This document shows positions 34,703-42,935 of a DNA stretch of 64,000 nucleotides, one piece after another. The stretch lies in the NCBI GenBank assembly GCA_041675905.1, contig JBAYSX010000002.1, forward strand, positions 1-64,000, read 5' to 3'. A program made the position numbers and the translations under genes. Every line of letters starts with the position of its first letter. Position 1 is the first letter of the stretch. A model generated the notes under the pieces. That model saw only the letters and a list, made by a program, of their open reading frames with translations, made no database searches and was not told the origin of the DNA. This DNA is from Sandaracinobacteroides sp041675905 (GTDB lineage Bacteria; Pseudomonadota; Alphaproteobacteria; Sphingomonadales; Sphingomonadaceae).

Positions 34703-35413
34703 TCAACCCGCCGGACGGCTCGGGATCGCCAGGCCACGCTGTACGGCGGGACGGTCCAGCCCGCGTTCCAGCCATGCGGGCACATGATGCAGGCTATCAT
34801 ATTCGACCAGATCGCCGGCTTCGTAAAAGCTGGTCAAATTACGCACCCAGCCGAGGCAGGCGATATCGGCGATGCTATAATCCGTACCCATAAGCCATTG
34901 GCGGCCATCCAGCCGTTGTTCCAGAACGTCGAGCAAGCGCTTCGATTCCTTCACATAACGTTGCAGGGGACGCTTGTCCTCGATTTCGCGGCCGGCAAAC
35001 TTATGGAAATAGCCCACCTGCCCGAACATCGGGCCAATGGACGCCATCTGGAAAAACACCCACTGGATGGTTTCATAACGCAGCGCCTTGTCCGTCGCCA
35101 GAAATCGTCCGGTTTTATCAGCCAGATACAGCAGGATAGCGCCGGATTCAAACAGGCCCAAAGGCTTGTTGCCCGGGCCATTCGGATCAATGATCGCCGG
35201 GATCTTGCCGTTCGGGTTCAGCGAAAGAAATTCCGGCGTCCGGGTTTCCTCCGCGCCGAAATCGATAAAGTGTGATTCATAAGGCAGGCCGGTTTCTTCC
35301 AGCATGATCGACACCTTCACGCCATTTGGCGTGTTCCGCGAATAAAGCTGGATTTGATCGGGCCGCCTTGCCGGCCAGCGTCGGGTGATTGGAAATTCAG
35401 AAAGATTACCCAC
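34703..35413 (-). CDS. Glutathione S-transferase family protein (YfcG/YghU-like)
   Basis: A 236-residue GST. A thioredoxin-like N-domain (LYSRNTPNGVKVSIMLEE; NPNGKIPAI; LFESGAILLYLA) is followed by an all-helical C-domain (YSIADIACLGWV). The Thr/Asn-rich active site without Tyr/Ser/Cys at the usual place matches the Nu-class disulfide reductases. It starts at the GTG 35413 with AGGAGAC upstream. It follows mlaF by 66 bases and may be a separate unit. Confidence 0.88.
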   Translation of the reverse strand: MGNLSEFPITRRWPARRPDQIQLYSRNTPNGVKVSIMLEETGLPYESHFIDFGAEETRTPEFLSLNPNGKIPAIIDPNGPGNKPLGLFESGAILLYLADKTGRFLATDKALRYETIQWVFFQMASIGPMFGQVGYFHKFAGREIEDKRPLQRYVKESKRLLDVLEQRLDGRQWLMGTDYSIADIACLGWVRNLTSFYEAGDLVEYDSLHHVPAWLERGLDRPAVQRGLAIPSRPAG

Positions 35414-35479
35414 GGTCCGTCTCCTGTTTCATCACCGACGATACAGTCAATTTACAGGGATGCGGACGACAGGCAAATT

Positions 35480-36253
35480 TCAAATCCCGGCGCCGCGTCG
35501 GACATCCATCGGCCCATCGGCGCGCCCCTCGACAAACTGCTCGACATAAGGATTGCCGCTATCGTCCAGTTGCCCAACCGGTCCTTCCCAGATGATCCGC
35601 CCGTCGTGCAGCATGGCGACCCGGTCGGCGATATGGCGGGCAGAGGCCATGTCGTGGGTGATGGTGATGGCCGTTGCGCCAAGTGCCGTCACCTGCTCGC
35701 GAATCAGCGCGTTGATGACGCCCGCGCGGATCGGATCGAGGCCGGTCGTTGGCTCGTCGAAAAAAATCACTTCCGGGTTGGCGACAATCGCACGCGCCAG
35801 CGCCACCCGCTTTTGCATGCCGCCGGATAATTCCGCCGGACGCAGATCGGCTACCGGCGCATCAAGGCCCACTCTGGCCAGCGTTTCGATCGCGCGTGTC
35901 CGCATTTCCTTCGTATGGCGCGCACGGCCATGCGTCAGCGCGAAGGTCACGTTGCGCCAGACGGGCAGGGAATCGAACAGCGCGCCGCCCTGAAACAACA
36001 TGCCGAACCGCGCCCGCGCCGCATCCTGCGCATCGGCGCGCAGGCCGATCAACTCCTGCCCGTCCAGCCGGACAGAACCGGAATCCGGCTTCAAAAGCCC
36101 AAGGATACATTTCAGCAACACCGATTTGCCGGTGCCGGACCCGCCAATGACAACAAGTGACTGGCCTTTTTCGAGTGACAGATCGAGGCCCGACAGCACC
36201 CGCTTCGGCCCGAAGGCCTTGTGCAGATCGCGCACTTCCAGCCAGGCGCTCAT
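35480..36253 (-). CDS. mlaF: ABC transporter ATP-binding protein, MlaF-like
   Basis: A 257-residue ATPase. Walker A is GGSGTGKS near residue 37, signature LSGGMQKRVALARA near 140, Walker B VIFFDEPTTGLD near 165, and the switch His in ITHDM. With MlaE it powers phospholipid transport between the membranes. It overlaps mlaE by four bases (ATGA). No MCE (mlaD) gene follows; a GST gene does. Confidence 0.9.
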   Translation of the reverse strand: MSAWLEVRDLHKAFGPKRVLSGLDLSLEKGQSLVVIGGSGTGKSVLLKCILGLLKPDSGSVRLDGQELIGLRADAQDAARARFGMLFQGGALFDSLPVWRNVTFALTHGRARHTKEMRTRAIETLARVGLDAPVADLRPAELSGGMQKRVALARAIVANPEVIFFDEPTTGLDPIRAGVINALIREQVTALGATAITITHDMASARHIADRVAMLHDGRIIWEGPVGQLDDSGNPYVEQFVEGRADGPMDVRRGAGI

Positions 36254-37035
36254 GACCCGAACACCAGAATGGTGATGACCATATTCAACAGCAGGATCAG
36301 CACGAAAGCAGTGACCACGGCGTCCGTCGTCGCCCGCCCGACGCCCGCGGCGCCGCCGCGCGACCGGAAACCATGGTAGCAGCCCGAAAGCGCGATGACG
36401 AAACCGAACACCGCTGCCTTCACCAGCGAAGACACCACGTCGTCGGATTCCAGATAGCGCATCGTGGTGGACAGATAGACCGCGCCATTGAAACCCAGCC
36501 GGCCGGTTGCCAGCAGATAGCCGCCGAATACGCCGATGACATTGGCCACCAGCACAAGGAACGGCAACGCAATCGTCGCGGCCAGAATCCGCGGCGCGAT
36601 CAGATAACGCCACGGATCGGTGCGTAGCGTCACCATGGCGTCGAGTTGTTCGGTAACCCGCATCGTCGCCAGTTCGGCAGCCATGGCCGACGACACCCGC
36701 CCCGCGACCATCAGGCCGGCGAGCACCGGGCCCAGTTCCCGCACCACGCCGATCACGGTGATCGCCGGCACCGTCGATTCGGCGTTGAAGCGCGCGCCGC
36801 CGATATAGACCTGCTGCGCCAGCACCGCGCCGGTGAAGATCGCTGTCATTCCCACCACGGGCAGCGAAAGCCAGCCAATGGAGACAAGTTGTTCCCCTAC
36901 CCGTCCGGCGTAAAACGGCGGGCGTACCATCCGGCTCAGGGCCGTTGATGCGAAGATTACCAGCCGGCCGATCAGACCGAGAATGGACAGGGTAAAAGCG
37001 CCGAGCGCGATCAGGCGAGCTGCGAGAAAATTCAT
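36250..37035 (-). CDS. mlaE: Lipid transport ABC permease, MlaE family
   Basis: A 261-residue permease with about five to six membrane helices and the MlaE signature (GMTAIFTGAVLAQQ, ELGPVLAGLMVAGRVSSAMAAELATMRVTEQ). The ATG at 37035 overlaps the alr stop, so alr, mlaE and mlaF are translationally linked. Confidence 0.9.
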   Translation of the reverse strand: MNFLAARLIALGAFTLSILGLIGRLVIFASTALSRMVRPPFYAGRVGEQLVSIGWLSLPVVGMTAIFTGAVLAQQVYIGGARFNAESTVPAITVIGVVRELGPVLAGLMVAGRVSSAMAAELATMRVTEQLDAMVTLRTDPWRYLIAPRILAATIALPFLVLVANVIGVFGGYLLATGRLGFNGAVYLSTTMRYLESDDVVSSLVKAAVFGFVIALSGCYHGFRSRGGAAGVGRATTDAVVTAFVLILLLNMVITILVFGS

Positions 37036-38069
37036 GACCAATGCCGGACATAGCGGCGGGACAGACCGGTAAGCAATTCATATTGTGAAATACCGCTGGC
37101 GTCCGACAACACCGCCACGTCGAAATGCAGCTCCAGCCAGTCGCCTTCCTGCACATCGGCGTCCGTTACATCCACGGCTGTCATGTCCATCGAAATGCGC
37201 CCGACCGCAGGAAGAATGGCGTCGCCGGCGCGGAAGCGCAGATATGGCGCGAGGCTGCGCGGCAGACCATCGGCATAACCGATATTCAGGATCGCCACCC
37301 GGCTGTCGCACTGCGCCGACCAGGTTGCGCCATAGCCGACGCAATCTCCCACAGACAGCTGGCGGATCTGCAACACGCGCACCGACGGTCGCACCACTTG
37401 CTGCACACGGCAATCCGGATGGGCGACGCCGCCATAGAGGCCGAGGCCGCCACGCACCCCATCGAAACTGAAGGCCCGCCCCGTGCAAATACCGGCGGTA
37501 TTGGCAAGCACGTGCGAAACGTTTGGCGTCGCCGCCGCCACCTGGCGAAACAGGGCCAGTTGCCGGTCGGTCACCGGATGGCCGGGAATATCCGCGCAGG
37601 CGAGATGACTGTGAATCGTCTGCAGGTGAACGCCCGAATCGACCGCCGCTCCGACTTCCGCCGGAGGTACGCCGAGGCGTCCCATCCCGGTCTCCACCAT
37701 CAAATCGGCCGGGCGGTCCGGAAAGGCTGATCGCCATGCCGAGACTTGCGCCAGCGTATTGAGCACGGGTCTGGCTTGCGGCAGCGTCTGCGCGGCGGGC
37801 GCGTCGCCGGCGGTAAAGCCATGCAGCACCAGCAGTTCCGCATCCATCGGCGGCAGCGCCAGCGCCTCCGCCCAGGTCGATACACAAAAACCCCGACACC
37901 CGGCGGCCAGCAGGCGCGCCGCCACCTCTGTCGCGCCCAGACCATAACCATCTGCCTTGATAGCGGCGAACAGGGGCACGCCGGCACGATCCTGCAACCA
38001 GAGATAATTGGCGACCAGAGCCTTGCTATCGAGTTCAAGGCGCATTGCGGGTGCGTAGGAGAGGGTCAT
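37032..38069 (-). CDS. alr: Alanine racemase
   Basis: A 345-residue fold-type III PLP enzyme that makes D-alanine for peptidoglycan. The PLP Lys is in FAAIKADGYGLG near residue 39. The catalytic Tyr is in VGYGATW, followed by GRISMDMTAVDVT. It is the first gene of the alr-mlaE-mlaF unit and is divergent from rpmG. Confidence 0.94.
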   Translation of the reverse strand: MTLSYAPAMRLELDSKALVANYLWLQDRAGVPLFAAIKADGYGLGATEVAARLLAAGCRGFCVSTWAEALALPPMDAELLVLHGFTAGDAPAAQTLPQARPVLNTLAQVSAWRSAFPDRPADLMVETGMGRLGVPPAEVGAAVDSGVHLQTIHSHLACADIPGHPVTDRQLALFRQVAAATPNVSHVLANTAGICTGRAFSFDGVRGGLGLYGGVAHPDCRVQQVVRPSVRVLQIRQLSVGDCVGYGATWSAQCDSRVAILNIGYADGLPRSLAPYLRFRAGDAILPAVGRISMDMTAVDVTDADVQEGDWLELHFDVAVLSDASGISQYELLTGLSRRYVRHWS

Positions 38070-38143
38070 GACGCGGACCTAGCGCCCGGAAGCGCGGCGC
38101 GCCAGTGCGCGAGCCGTGGAGCGTGGGAAAAATCGCCATGCCC

Positions 38144-38172
38144 TTGACGGAATCGGCCAGGATGCATTATGC
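38144..38172 (+). promoter_or_regulatory. Candidate sigma-70 promoter of rpmG
   Basis: TTGACG-N17-TTATGC, about 60 bases before the rpmG ATG. Good -35 box and ideal spacing. Confidence 0.6.
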
Positions 38173-38237
38173 GACTGCACTTTCCGGGGATGGTGCGCAG
38201 TGCCTCCCTTTTCTTGTTGCACGCTTCAGAGGACATC

Positions 38238-38405
38238 ATGGCAAAGCCGACGACGGTCAAGATCAAGCTGGTGAGCACCGCCGATACCGGCTACTATTAT
38301 GTCACCAAGAAAAACCCCCGCACCCAGACGGAAAAGCTGTCGTTCCGGAAATACGATCCGGTAAAGCGCGCGCATGTGGAATTCAAGGAAGCCAAGATCA
38401 AGTAA
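38238..38405 (+). CDS. rpmG: 50S ribosomal protein L33
   Basis: A 55-residue L33 (MAKPTTVKIKLVSTADTGYYYVTK...), complete and without the zinc Cys pairs, i.e. the C-minus type. It binds 23S rRNA near the E site. AGAGGA precedes the ATG. It stands alone with its own promoter. Confidence 0.97.
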   Translation: MAKPTTVKIKLVSTADTGYYYVTKKNPRTQTEKLSFRKYDPVKRAHVEFKEAKIK

Positions 38406-38410
38406 ATCGC

Positions 38411-38440
38411 CGTTTCCGGCCGGAAATCCGGCCGGAAACG
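38411..38440. terminator. Perfect 30-base palindrome after rpmG
   Basis: CGTTTCCGGCCGGA, two bases AA, then TCCGGCCGGAAACG: a 14-bp perfect inverted repeat directly after the rpmG stop and before the convergent unknown gene. It probably ends transcription from both sides, although no T-tract is present. Confidence 0.6.
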
Positions 38441-38473
38441 TTGCCAGCCCGGCCAGGAAACAGGGTCAGGAAG

Positions 38474-39052
38474 TCAACCGCACCGACGCCCCTTGCAGGG
38501 CGGCACTTTCGGTACATTCACCCACACAAAATTGTGCAATGCCGGCAACCGGCTGTTGCCGTTCAGGCTGGCCTGCAGTTGCGGTAATCCGGTTTCCGAA
38601 AATGCGCCAAACTTCCCCTTGGGCACCGCCAGCGCCTGGCGGGCGATCGTCGCCGCTGCGTCGCAAAAGGTGTATTGCGCATCGAACGTCGAGAAATTCT
38701 GATTGGCGCGGGTCGCATAGGTATCAAAGGCTCTGGCCCCTGCCCGCTGGCCCTTTTTCGTCCGCGCGAAATAGGTGTTCATCACGTTGAAGGCGTTGGT
38801 GAATTCGTCGGAATGCTGACGCAGCAGGGCGTTATAATTGGCCGCTGCCATCAGAAACGGCGAAAACTGGCATTGCAGCGCCGCGACATTCAGGCCAGCG
38901 CGTAACAGCCAGACCCGGTCCGCTACCGTCTCTTTCTCATTGAGCGGCGGCGACAGCGGCGTTGCAGCCGATGCGCTTGCGGCGGTGATCCCAAGGAACA
39001 GACCGGTTGCCACCAGCCAGCCCGTTCCGCTGCACTTGCCCGCTTCCGCCAT
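38474..39052 (-). CDS. Secreted protein of unknown function
   Basis: A 192-residue protein with a signal peptide (hydrophobic 13-28, ASASA). The mature part is largely helical and has four Cys residues (QCQF, TFCD, PPCKGRRC), which could form disulfides in the periplasm. I do not recognise the family. Its ATG overlaps the SCP2 gene stop (TGATG), so it is coupled to that gene. Confidence 0.75.
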   Translation of the reverse strand: MAEAGKCSGTGWLVATGLFLGITAASASAATPLSPPLNEKETVADRVWLLRAGLNVAALQCQFSPFLMAAANYNALLRQHSDEFTNAFNVMNTYFARTKKGQRAGARAFDTYATRANQNFSTFDAQYTFCDAAATIARQALAVPKGKFGAFSETGLPQLQASLNGNSRLPALHNFVWVNVPKVPPCKGRRCG

Positions 39053-39354
39053 CAGCCCAGCATCTTTCCTATTTGCATCGCGATGCCCATATCGCCCTCG
39101 ATCTTCAGCATACCGGTCATATAGGCCATCTGCGGGCTCTTGCGACCTTTGGCAATGTCGATGAAATCATCCATTCCTACCCGCACCCGGCAATCAGCAG
39201 CACCATTGGCATTATCCACGATCGCCGGCGTCACCGTGCCGTCGATCCGCACGACGCCGTCGTCGCCAAAATCGAGCAGAACGATCTTGCCGGGCAACGC
39301 CTCTTCGGCAGCGATGCGCTGCTCCAGTCTTTCGGTGATTTCTGACAGACTCAT
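39052..39354 (-). CDS. SCP2 sterol-binding domain protein
   Basis: A 100-residue single SCP2-fold domain (GKIVLLDFGDDGVVRIDGT; CRVRVGMDDFIDIAKG; KIEGDMGIAMQIGKML). Such free domains bind lipids or fatty acyl chains; in bacteria the ligand is usually unknown. It is the first gene of a two-gene unit with a secreted unknown protein. Confidence 0.87.
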   Translation of the reverse strand: MSLSEITERLEQRIAAEEALPGKIVLLDFGDDGVVRIDGTVTPAIVDNANGAADCRVRVGMDDFIDIAKGRKSPQMAYMTGMLKIEGDMGIAMQIGKMLG

Positions 39355-39376
39355 GCTTTTCCATCCGGGTGATAAA

Positions 39377-39409
39377 GGAAAGGCCGCCTGTTTTCCAGAC
39401 GGCCTTTCC
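39377..39409 (-). terminator. Terminator after the Thr-rich lipoprotein gene
   Basis: GGAAAGGCCGCCTG (39377-39390) and CAGACGGCCTTTCC (39396-39409) form a 14-bp stem with one G-U pair on the minus strand, followed there by TTTAT. It lies 20 bases past the stop at 39431. Confidence 0.75.
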
Positions 39410-39430
39410 GAAAATCCGCGAAAATCCGGA

Positions 39431-39697
39431 TCAGTTGGCCGGCGTTTCCGTGGTAGTGGTGGTGGTCTCCGTGGTGGTTTCCACCATCGGATCGGCCATC
39501 GGGTCCGCCATCGGATCGGTCACGGTGGTGTCGGTGGCGCTGCCGTCGGTCGCCGGCACGGTTTCGGTGACGGTGGTTTCCGACACGGTCACGTCCGCCG
39601 GCACCTGCTCGGCCGCCGGTTGCTCGCACGCTACGGTGAAGAGCGCCGCACCCGACACGATCGCCGCGATCTTCAGTTTGGAAATGACTTCACCCAT
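39431..39697 (-). CDS. Small Thr/Glu-rich putative lipoprotein
   Basis: An 88-residue protein with a hydrophobic start and a candidate lipobox (FTVAC, Cys-24), then a low-complexity tail rich in Thr, Glu and Val with PMAD repeats. CAGGAG precedes the ATG, and a terminator follows. The family is not recognised; it may be a short surface or periplasmic spacer protein. The lipobox is imperfect at -3 (Thr). Confidence 0.65.
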   Translation of the reverse strand: MGEVISKLKIAAIVSGAALFTVACEQPAAEQVPADVTVSETTVTETVPATDGSATDTTVTDPMADPMADPMVETTTETTTTTTETPAN

Positions 39698-39780
39698 ATT
39701 CTGACTCCTGACATTATTGGCATTATGAGACGCATCCAGACAGCGGCCTTGCTACGCCTCACCCCTGGAGCGAGAGGAAA

Positions 39781-40512
39781 CTAGCCGGAAACAGAGGGTT
39801 CCTCAAGCGACTTCATATTTTGCTGCGACGGAGACATATCTTGCGGCGACAGAATCCCTGACAGAAAGGCTGGCGCATGGCGAGCGAGCGCCGCATCCAG
39901 ATCGGCCATGCACGCCCCTGGCGCGAGGTCCACGAGACGGCAAACGCCACGATCGGCAATGCCGCAGGGGATGATCGCTCCGTAGGCGGAAAGGTCGGTG
40001 GTAATATTGATCGCCATGCCATGCAACGTAACCCAGCGCCGTACGCGCACGCCGATCGCGCCGATCTTGGCCTCGCCCGTCGCCGTCTTCACCCAGATGC
40101 CGACTCCCGCGTCGCTGGTGAACGCCTGGACGCCAAAGTCGGCAAGCGCCGTAATCGCCCAATTCTCCAGCGCACTGACATAATGACGCACGTCCCGTCC
40201 GCGCGCGGCGAGGTCGATCATCGCATAAACGACCCGCTGGCCCGGTCCGTGATAGGTGTAGCGTCCACCCCGTCCCGTCTCCACCACCGGGAAACGGCCC
40301 GGCTCGACCAGTTCACGGGCATCGGCGCTGGTTCCGCCGGTGATGACAGCAGGATGCTCCAGCAGCCAGATCAGTTCCGCTGCCTTGCGGGCGGCGATGT
40401 CGGCGGCCCGCGCCTCCATCGTCGCCATCGCCGACGCATGACTTACGGGAGCCGGTTCAACACGCCATTCCGGCGCAGGCCGGCCAGGTTCGGGGGGTGA
40501 TAGCGCAAACAT
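39781..40512 (-). CDS. lipB: Octanoyl-[ACP]-protein N-octanoyltransferase
   Basis: A 243-residue LipB that moves octanoate from ACP to lipoyl domains, the first step of lipoate attachment. RGGRYTYHGPGQ lies near residue 80, the catalytic Lys in GEAKIGAIGVRV near 150, and the catalytic Cys in IIPCGIADRGVCRL near 183. Complete; not beside lipA. Confidence 0.95.
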   Translation of the reverse strand: MFALSPPEPGRPAPEWRVEPAPVSHASAMATMEARAADIAARKAAELIWLLEHPAVITGGTSADARELVEPGRFPVVETGRGGRYTYHGPGQRVVYAMIDLAARGRDVRHYVSALENWAITALADFGVQAFTSDAGVGIWVKTATGEAKIGAIGVRVRRWVTLHGMAINITTDLSAYGAIIPCGIADRGVCRLVDLAPGACMADLDAALARHAPAFLSGILSPQDMSPSQQNMKSLEEPSVSG

Positions 40513-40554
40513 GGCGGGGATTATATGCCGCGATCGGGCGCGTTGGAATAAATA

Positions 40555-41346
40555 TCAGGCCGCAGCCCGAATCGGATCGGCAAAACCGAGGTTGATTTGC
40601 GAGATGCGCCGCCGGTTCCGCTCAAATACGCCGATGCCTTCTCTGGAGCCGCCGCCATTTGTGTTGCCCTCAATCGTTACCAAGGCTTGACCGCGCACGC
40701 CCACGACGAGCCCGGTATGACCAAGCCCACGGCCAAAACCGAGGAAAAACAGCATCCCCGGTCGCACCAGTTGCGGTGCTGCCTGCGCCTGCTTCGCGGT
40801 CAGCCGATACCGGCCGCGCGTACCCAGCGCGCGCCACATGCCCTGCACGCCCGCCGTCCGGGGCAAGGGATTGGGAATACCCCTGTCTCGCGCCGTTTCC
40901 GCGAACAGCCAGCACAGGAATGCCGCGCACCATGCGTAACTGCCGCGCTCCGGGTCGAGCCCGGCGGCACGGATATAATGATCCACTTCGGGACCGCGAT
41001 TGCTGCCCAATGGTCTTTCCAGCACCCCCGTTTGCGTCCGCGCCAGCGCGATCACCGCCGACAGAAACGGGTCAGTAACCGCGGGCGCCGGTATTGCGCG
41101 GTCCCCGAACAACGCAGCCCAGGTGTCCGGGCCAACAACACCATCCACATCCAGCGGACGGCCATCAGGGTCCGCGCTCCGCGATTGCATCTGCTTCACA
41201 CGAGCCACCGTGCGCAGACCAAAAATGCCGTCGACCGCCAGTTGCGGATCGCCCGCCGCCGCCAGCCGGTTGAGTTGTCGCTGTACAGCGGAAACTGCTG
41301 CGGTATCGGTGCTGCCGCGACGCAATGGCGTAGCCGGATAGTCCAT
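40555..41346 (-). CDS. Endolysin-like protein: peptidoglycan-binding plus CHAP-type amidase domain
   Basis: A 263-residue protein. A PG_binding_1 domain (residues 15-80; VDGIFGLRTVARVKQMQ, VDGVVGPDTWAALF) is followed by a CHAP/NlpC-like domain (TIGR02594 type) with the catalytic Cys in YAWCAAFLCW, His in GLGHTGLVVG, and Asn in TIEGNTNGG. There is no signal peptide, so export is not obvious and a phage endolysin origin is possible. The ATG at 41346 has AGGGAG upstream. Confidence 0.82.
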   Translation of the reverse strand: MDYPATPLRRGSTDTAAVSAVQRQLNRLAAAGDPQLAVDGIFGLRTVARVKQMQSRSADPDGRPLDVDGVVGPDTWAALFGDRAIPAPAVTDPFLSAVIALARTQTGVLERPLGSNRGPEVDHYIRAAGLDPERGSYAWCAAFLCWLFAETARDRGIPNPLPRTAGVQGMWRALGTRGRYRLTAKQAQAAPQLVRPGMLFFLGFGRGLGHTGLVVGVRGQALVTIEGNTNGGGSREGIGVFERNRRRISQINLGFADPIRAAA

Positions 41347-41358
41347 CTTCCACTCCCT

Positions 41359-41391
41359 GATAACCATGTTATAACAACCACAATGGTTATC
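41359..41391. promoter_or_regulatory. Inverted repeat, possible operator
   Basis: GATAACCAT (41359-41367) and ATGGTTATC (41383-41391) form a perfect 9-bp dyad with a 15-base spacer directly upstream of the endolysin-like gene. On that strand it overlaps TATAAC, a possible -10, so a repressor could act here. Confidence 0.45.
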
Positions 41392-41472
41392 ATTGCTCCC
41401 CCCTGTAGGACATGCCGGCATGCCGTCCGGACGCCGGCCGGTTTCACTTACCGCCGGCGGGAAACCGGGAAC

Positions 41473-41498
41473 GGAACAAAATACCGCCGTCGGTGGTT
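41473..41498 (+). promoter_or_regulatory. Possible EcfG-type general stress promoter
   Basis: GGAAC-N17-GGTT, close to the alphaproteobacterial EcfG pattern GGAAC-N16/17-CGTT. It lies about 38 bases before the DUF1328 start. Confidence 0.4.
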
Positions 41499-41535
41499 TT
41501 GTTGGCCGGTATCCACTTTCGGAGGGGAATTTCCC

Positions 41536-41709
41536 TTGCTCAAATGGGCTCTCATCTTTGCGATTATAGCCGTGGTGCTCGGCGCACTCGGCTTCGGCGG
41601 CATGGCCGGCGCGGCCATGGGCATCGCCAAAATCCTGTTCTGGCTGGCGGTCATCATTGCCGTCGTGCTGTTCGTGCTCGGCCTAACGGTTTATAAAAGC
41701 GTCACCTGA
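41536..41709 (+). CDS. DUF1328 (UPF0391) small membrane protein
   Basis: A 57-residue protein with two membrane helices (LLKWALIFAIIAVVLGALGF; ILFWLAVIIAVVLFVLG), typical of DUF1328. The start is a TTG at 41536 with GGAGGGG upstream; no ATG or GTG fits. Family members are often stress-induced in alphaproteobacteria; function unknown. Confidence 0.87.
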   Translation: MLKWALIFAIIAVVLGALGFGGMAGAAMGIAKILFWLAVIIAVVLFVLGLTVYKSVT

Positions 41710-41711
41710 GG

Positions 41712-42935
41712 CTATTCCGGCGCGAGCGGATCAAGCGAAGCGGCGGCAGGTGTGGTGCGCGGCAGTACCTGATAAGGGTGCTGCCGCTCCCCCGGCACCG
41801 GCGGCGCCAACTGCACGCGGCGCAATGCGAATACCACCATTGCCAGCGCACAGAGACCAATAAACAGGAACAGCCCGCGCGGCCCGAACCCGCCCATAAA
41901 GGCAGCGCCCGCAAGCGGTCCGGCCATCGACCCCAGCGAATAGATCATAACAAGACCGCCGCTTGCCCCGACGCGCTGGCCGGTTTCCAGATGGTCGTTG
42001 GTATGCGCCACACAGAGCGGATAAAGCGCAAAGCAGGTGCCGCCAAACAGCGCGCCAGCAATCATCAACTGGTAACGCCCTTCGGCCAGGAAAAATATCG
42101 TAAGACAGATGAGCAGCGTCGCAACGAAAGTACCAAGAATCACCGTGCGACGGTCAATCCTGTCTGAAAGCCGCCCCAACGGCCATTGCAGCGCCACGCC
42201 TCCCAGCAGCGTCGCGCTCATAAACCACGCCGTACCGGCGTTGGAAAGGCCAATGCCGCGCGCGAAAACCGCCCCGAGCCCGTAAAAGGCCCCCAGCATC
42301 ACACCCGTGATGGCGGCCCCGGTAAATCCGAGCGGAGAGATTTTATATAGCAGCGACAGGCGCATGATGCCGCCTTCGGGCAAAGTGGGTGCGGGAATAC
42401 GCGTCAATACCACCGGAATTACCGCCAGCGATAGCAGAATGGACGCCGCGACAAACGGCAGCGGCGGTGAAATCTCCCCCAGATTCAACAGGAACTGTCC
42501 GCCCGCCTGCCCCGCGTAGAGCGCCGCCATGTAGAAAGCCAATACACTGCCGCGCATTTTTGGCTCGGCGCGCTCGTTCAGCCAGCTTTCAAGGCATACG
42601 AACACGCCTGCCATGCAGAAACCCTCGACCAGCCGCAAAAACGCCCACAGCGCGGGGTCCACATGGAGGATGTAGCAAAGCGACGTAGCTGAAAACAGCG
42701 ATACAAAGGCGGCAAAGGCGCGGATATGCCCGACGCGCGAAATGATGCGGAACACCAGCACCGACCCGATGGTCAGGCCAGCGAAATAGGCCGTCGCCAC
42801 CAGTCCGATCAGCATGGAAGGCGTGTCCGCTGCTTCCAGCCGCAGACTGACGAGCGTAGACAAAAAGCCGCCACCGGCCATCAACATGAAAATGGCGAGT
42901 AGCAGCGTTCCGACGGATTGGGCGGCGCGGATCAT
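41712..42935 (-). CDS. MFS transporter, YcaD-like
   Basis: A 407-residue transporter with 12 membrane helices and the motif A relative GRLSDRIDRRTVIL in the middle loop. The N-terminal half (GGGFLSTLVSLRLE, CLESWLNE) resembles the YcaD/MFS_1-like group with unknown substrates. The ATG at 42935 overlaps the stop of the PRC-barrel gene (ATGA). It is convergent with the DUF1328 gene two bases away. Confidence 0.85.
   Translation of the reverse strand: MIRAAQSVGTLLLAIFMLMAGGGFLSTLVSLRLEAADTPSMLIGLVATAYFAGLTIGSVLVFRIISRVGHIRAFAAFVSLFSATSLCYILHVDPALWAFLRLVEGFCMAGVFVCLESWLNERAEPKMRGSVLAFYMAALYAGQAGGQFLLNLGEISPPLPFVAASILLSLAVIPVVLTRIPAPTLPEGGIMRLSLLYKISPLGFTGAAITGVMLGAFYGLGAVFARGIGLSNAGTAWFMSATLLGGVALQWPLGRLSDRIDRRTVILGTFVATLLICLTIFFLAEGRYQLMIAGALFGGTCFALYPLCVAHTNDHLETGQRVGASGGLVMIYSLGSMAGPLAGAAFMGGFGPRGLFLFIGLCALAMVVFALRRVQLAPPVPGERQHPYQVLPRTTPAAASLDPLAPE

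Noticed and set aside
39470..39540. Short tandem repeats that might be a CRISPR or VNTR
   Set aside because: They are codons for PMAD and Thr/Val runs within a small protein; no regular spacer structure.
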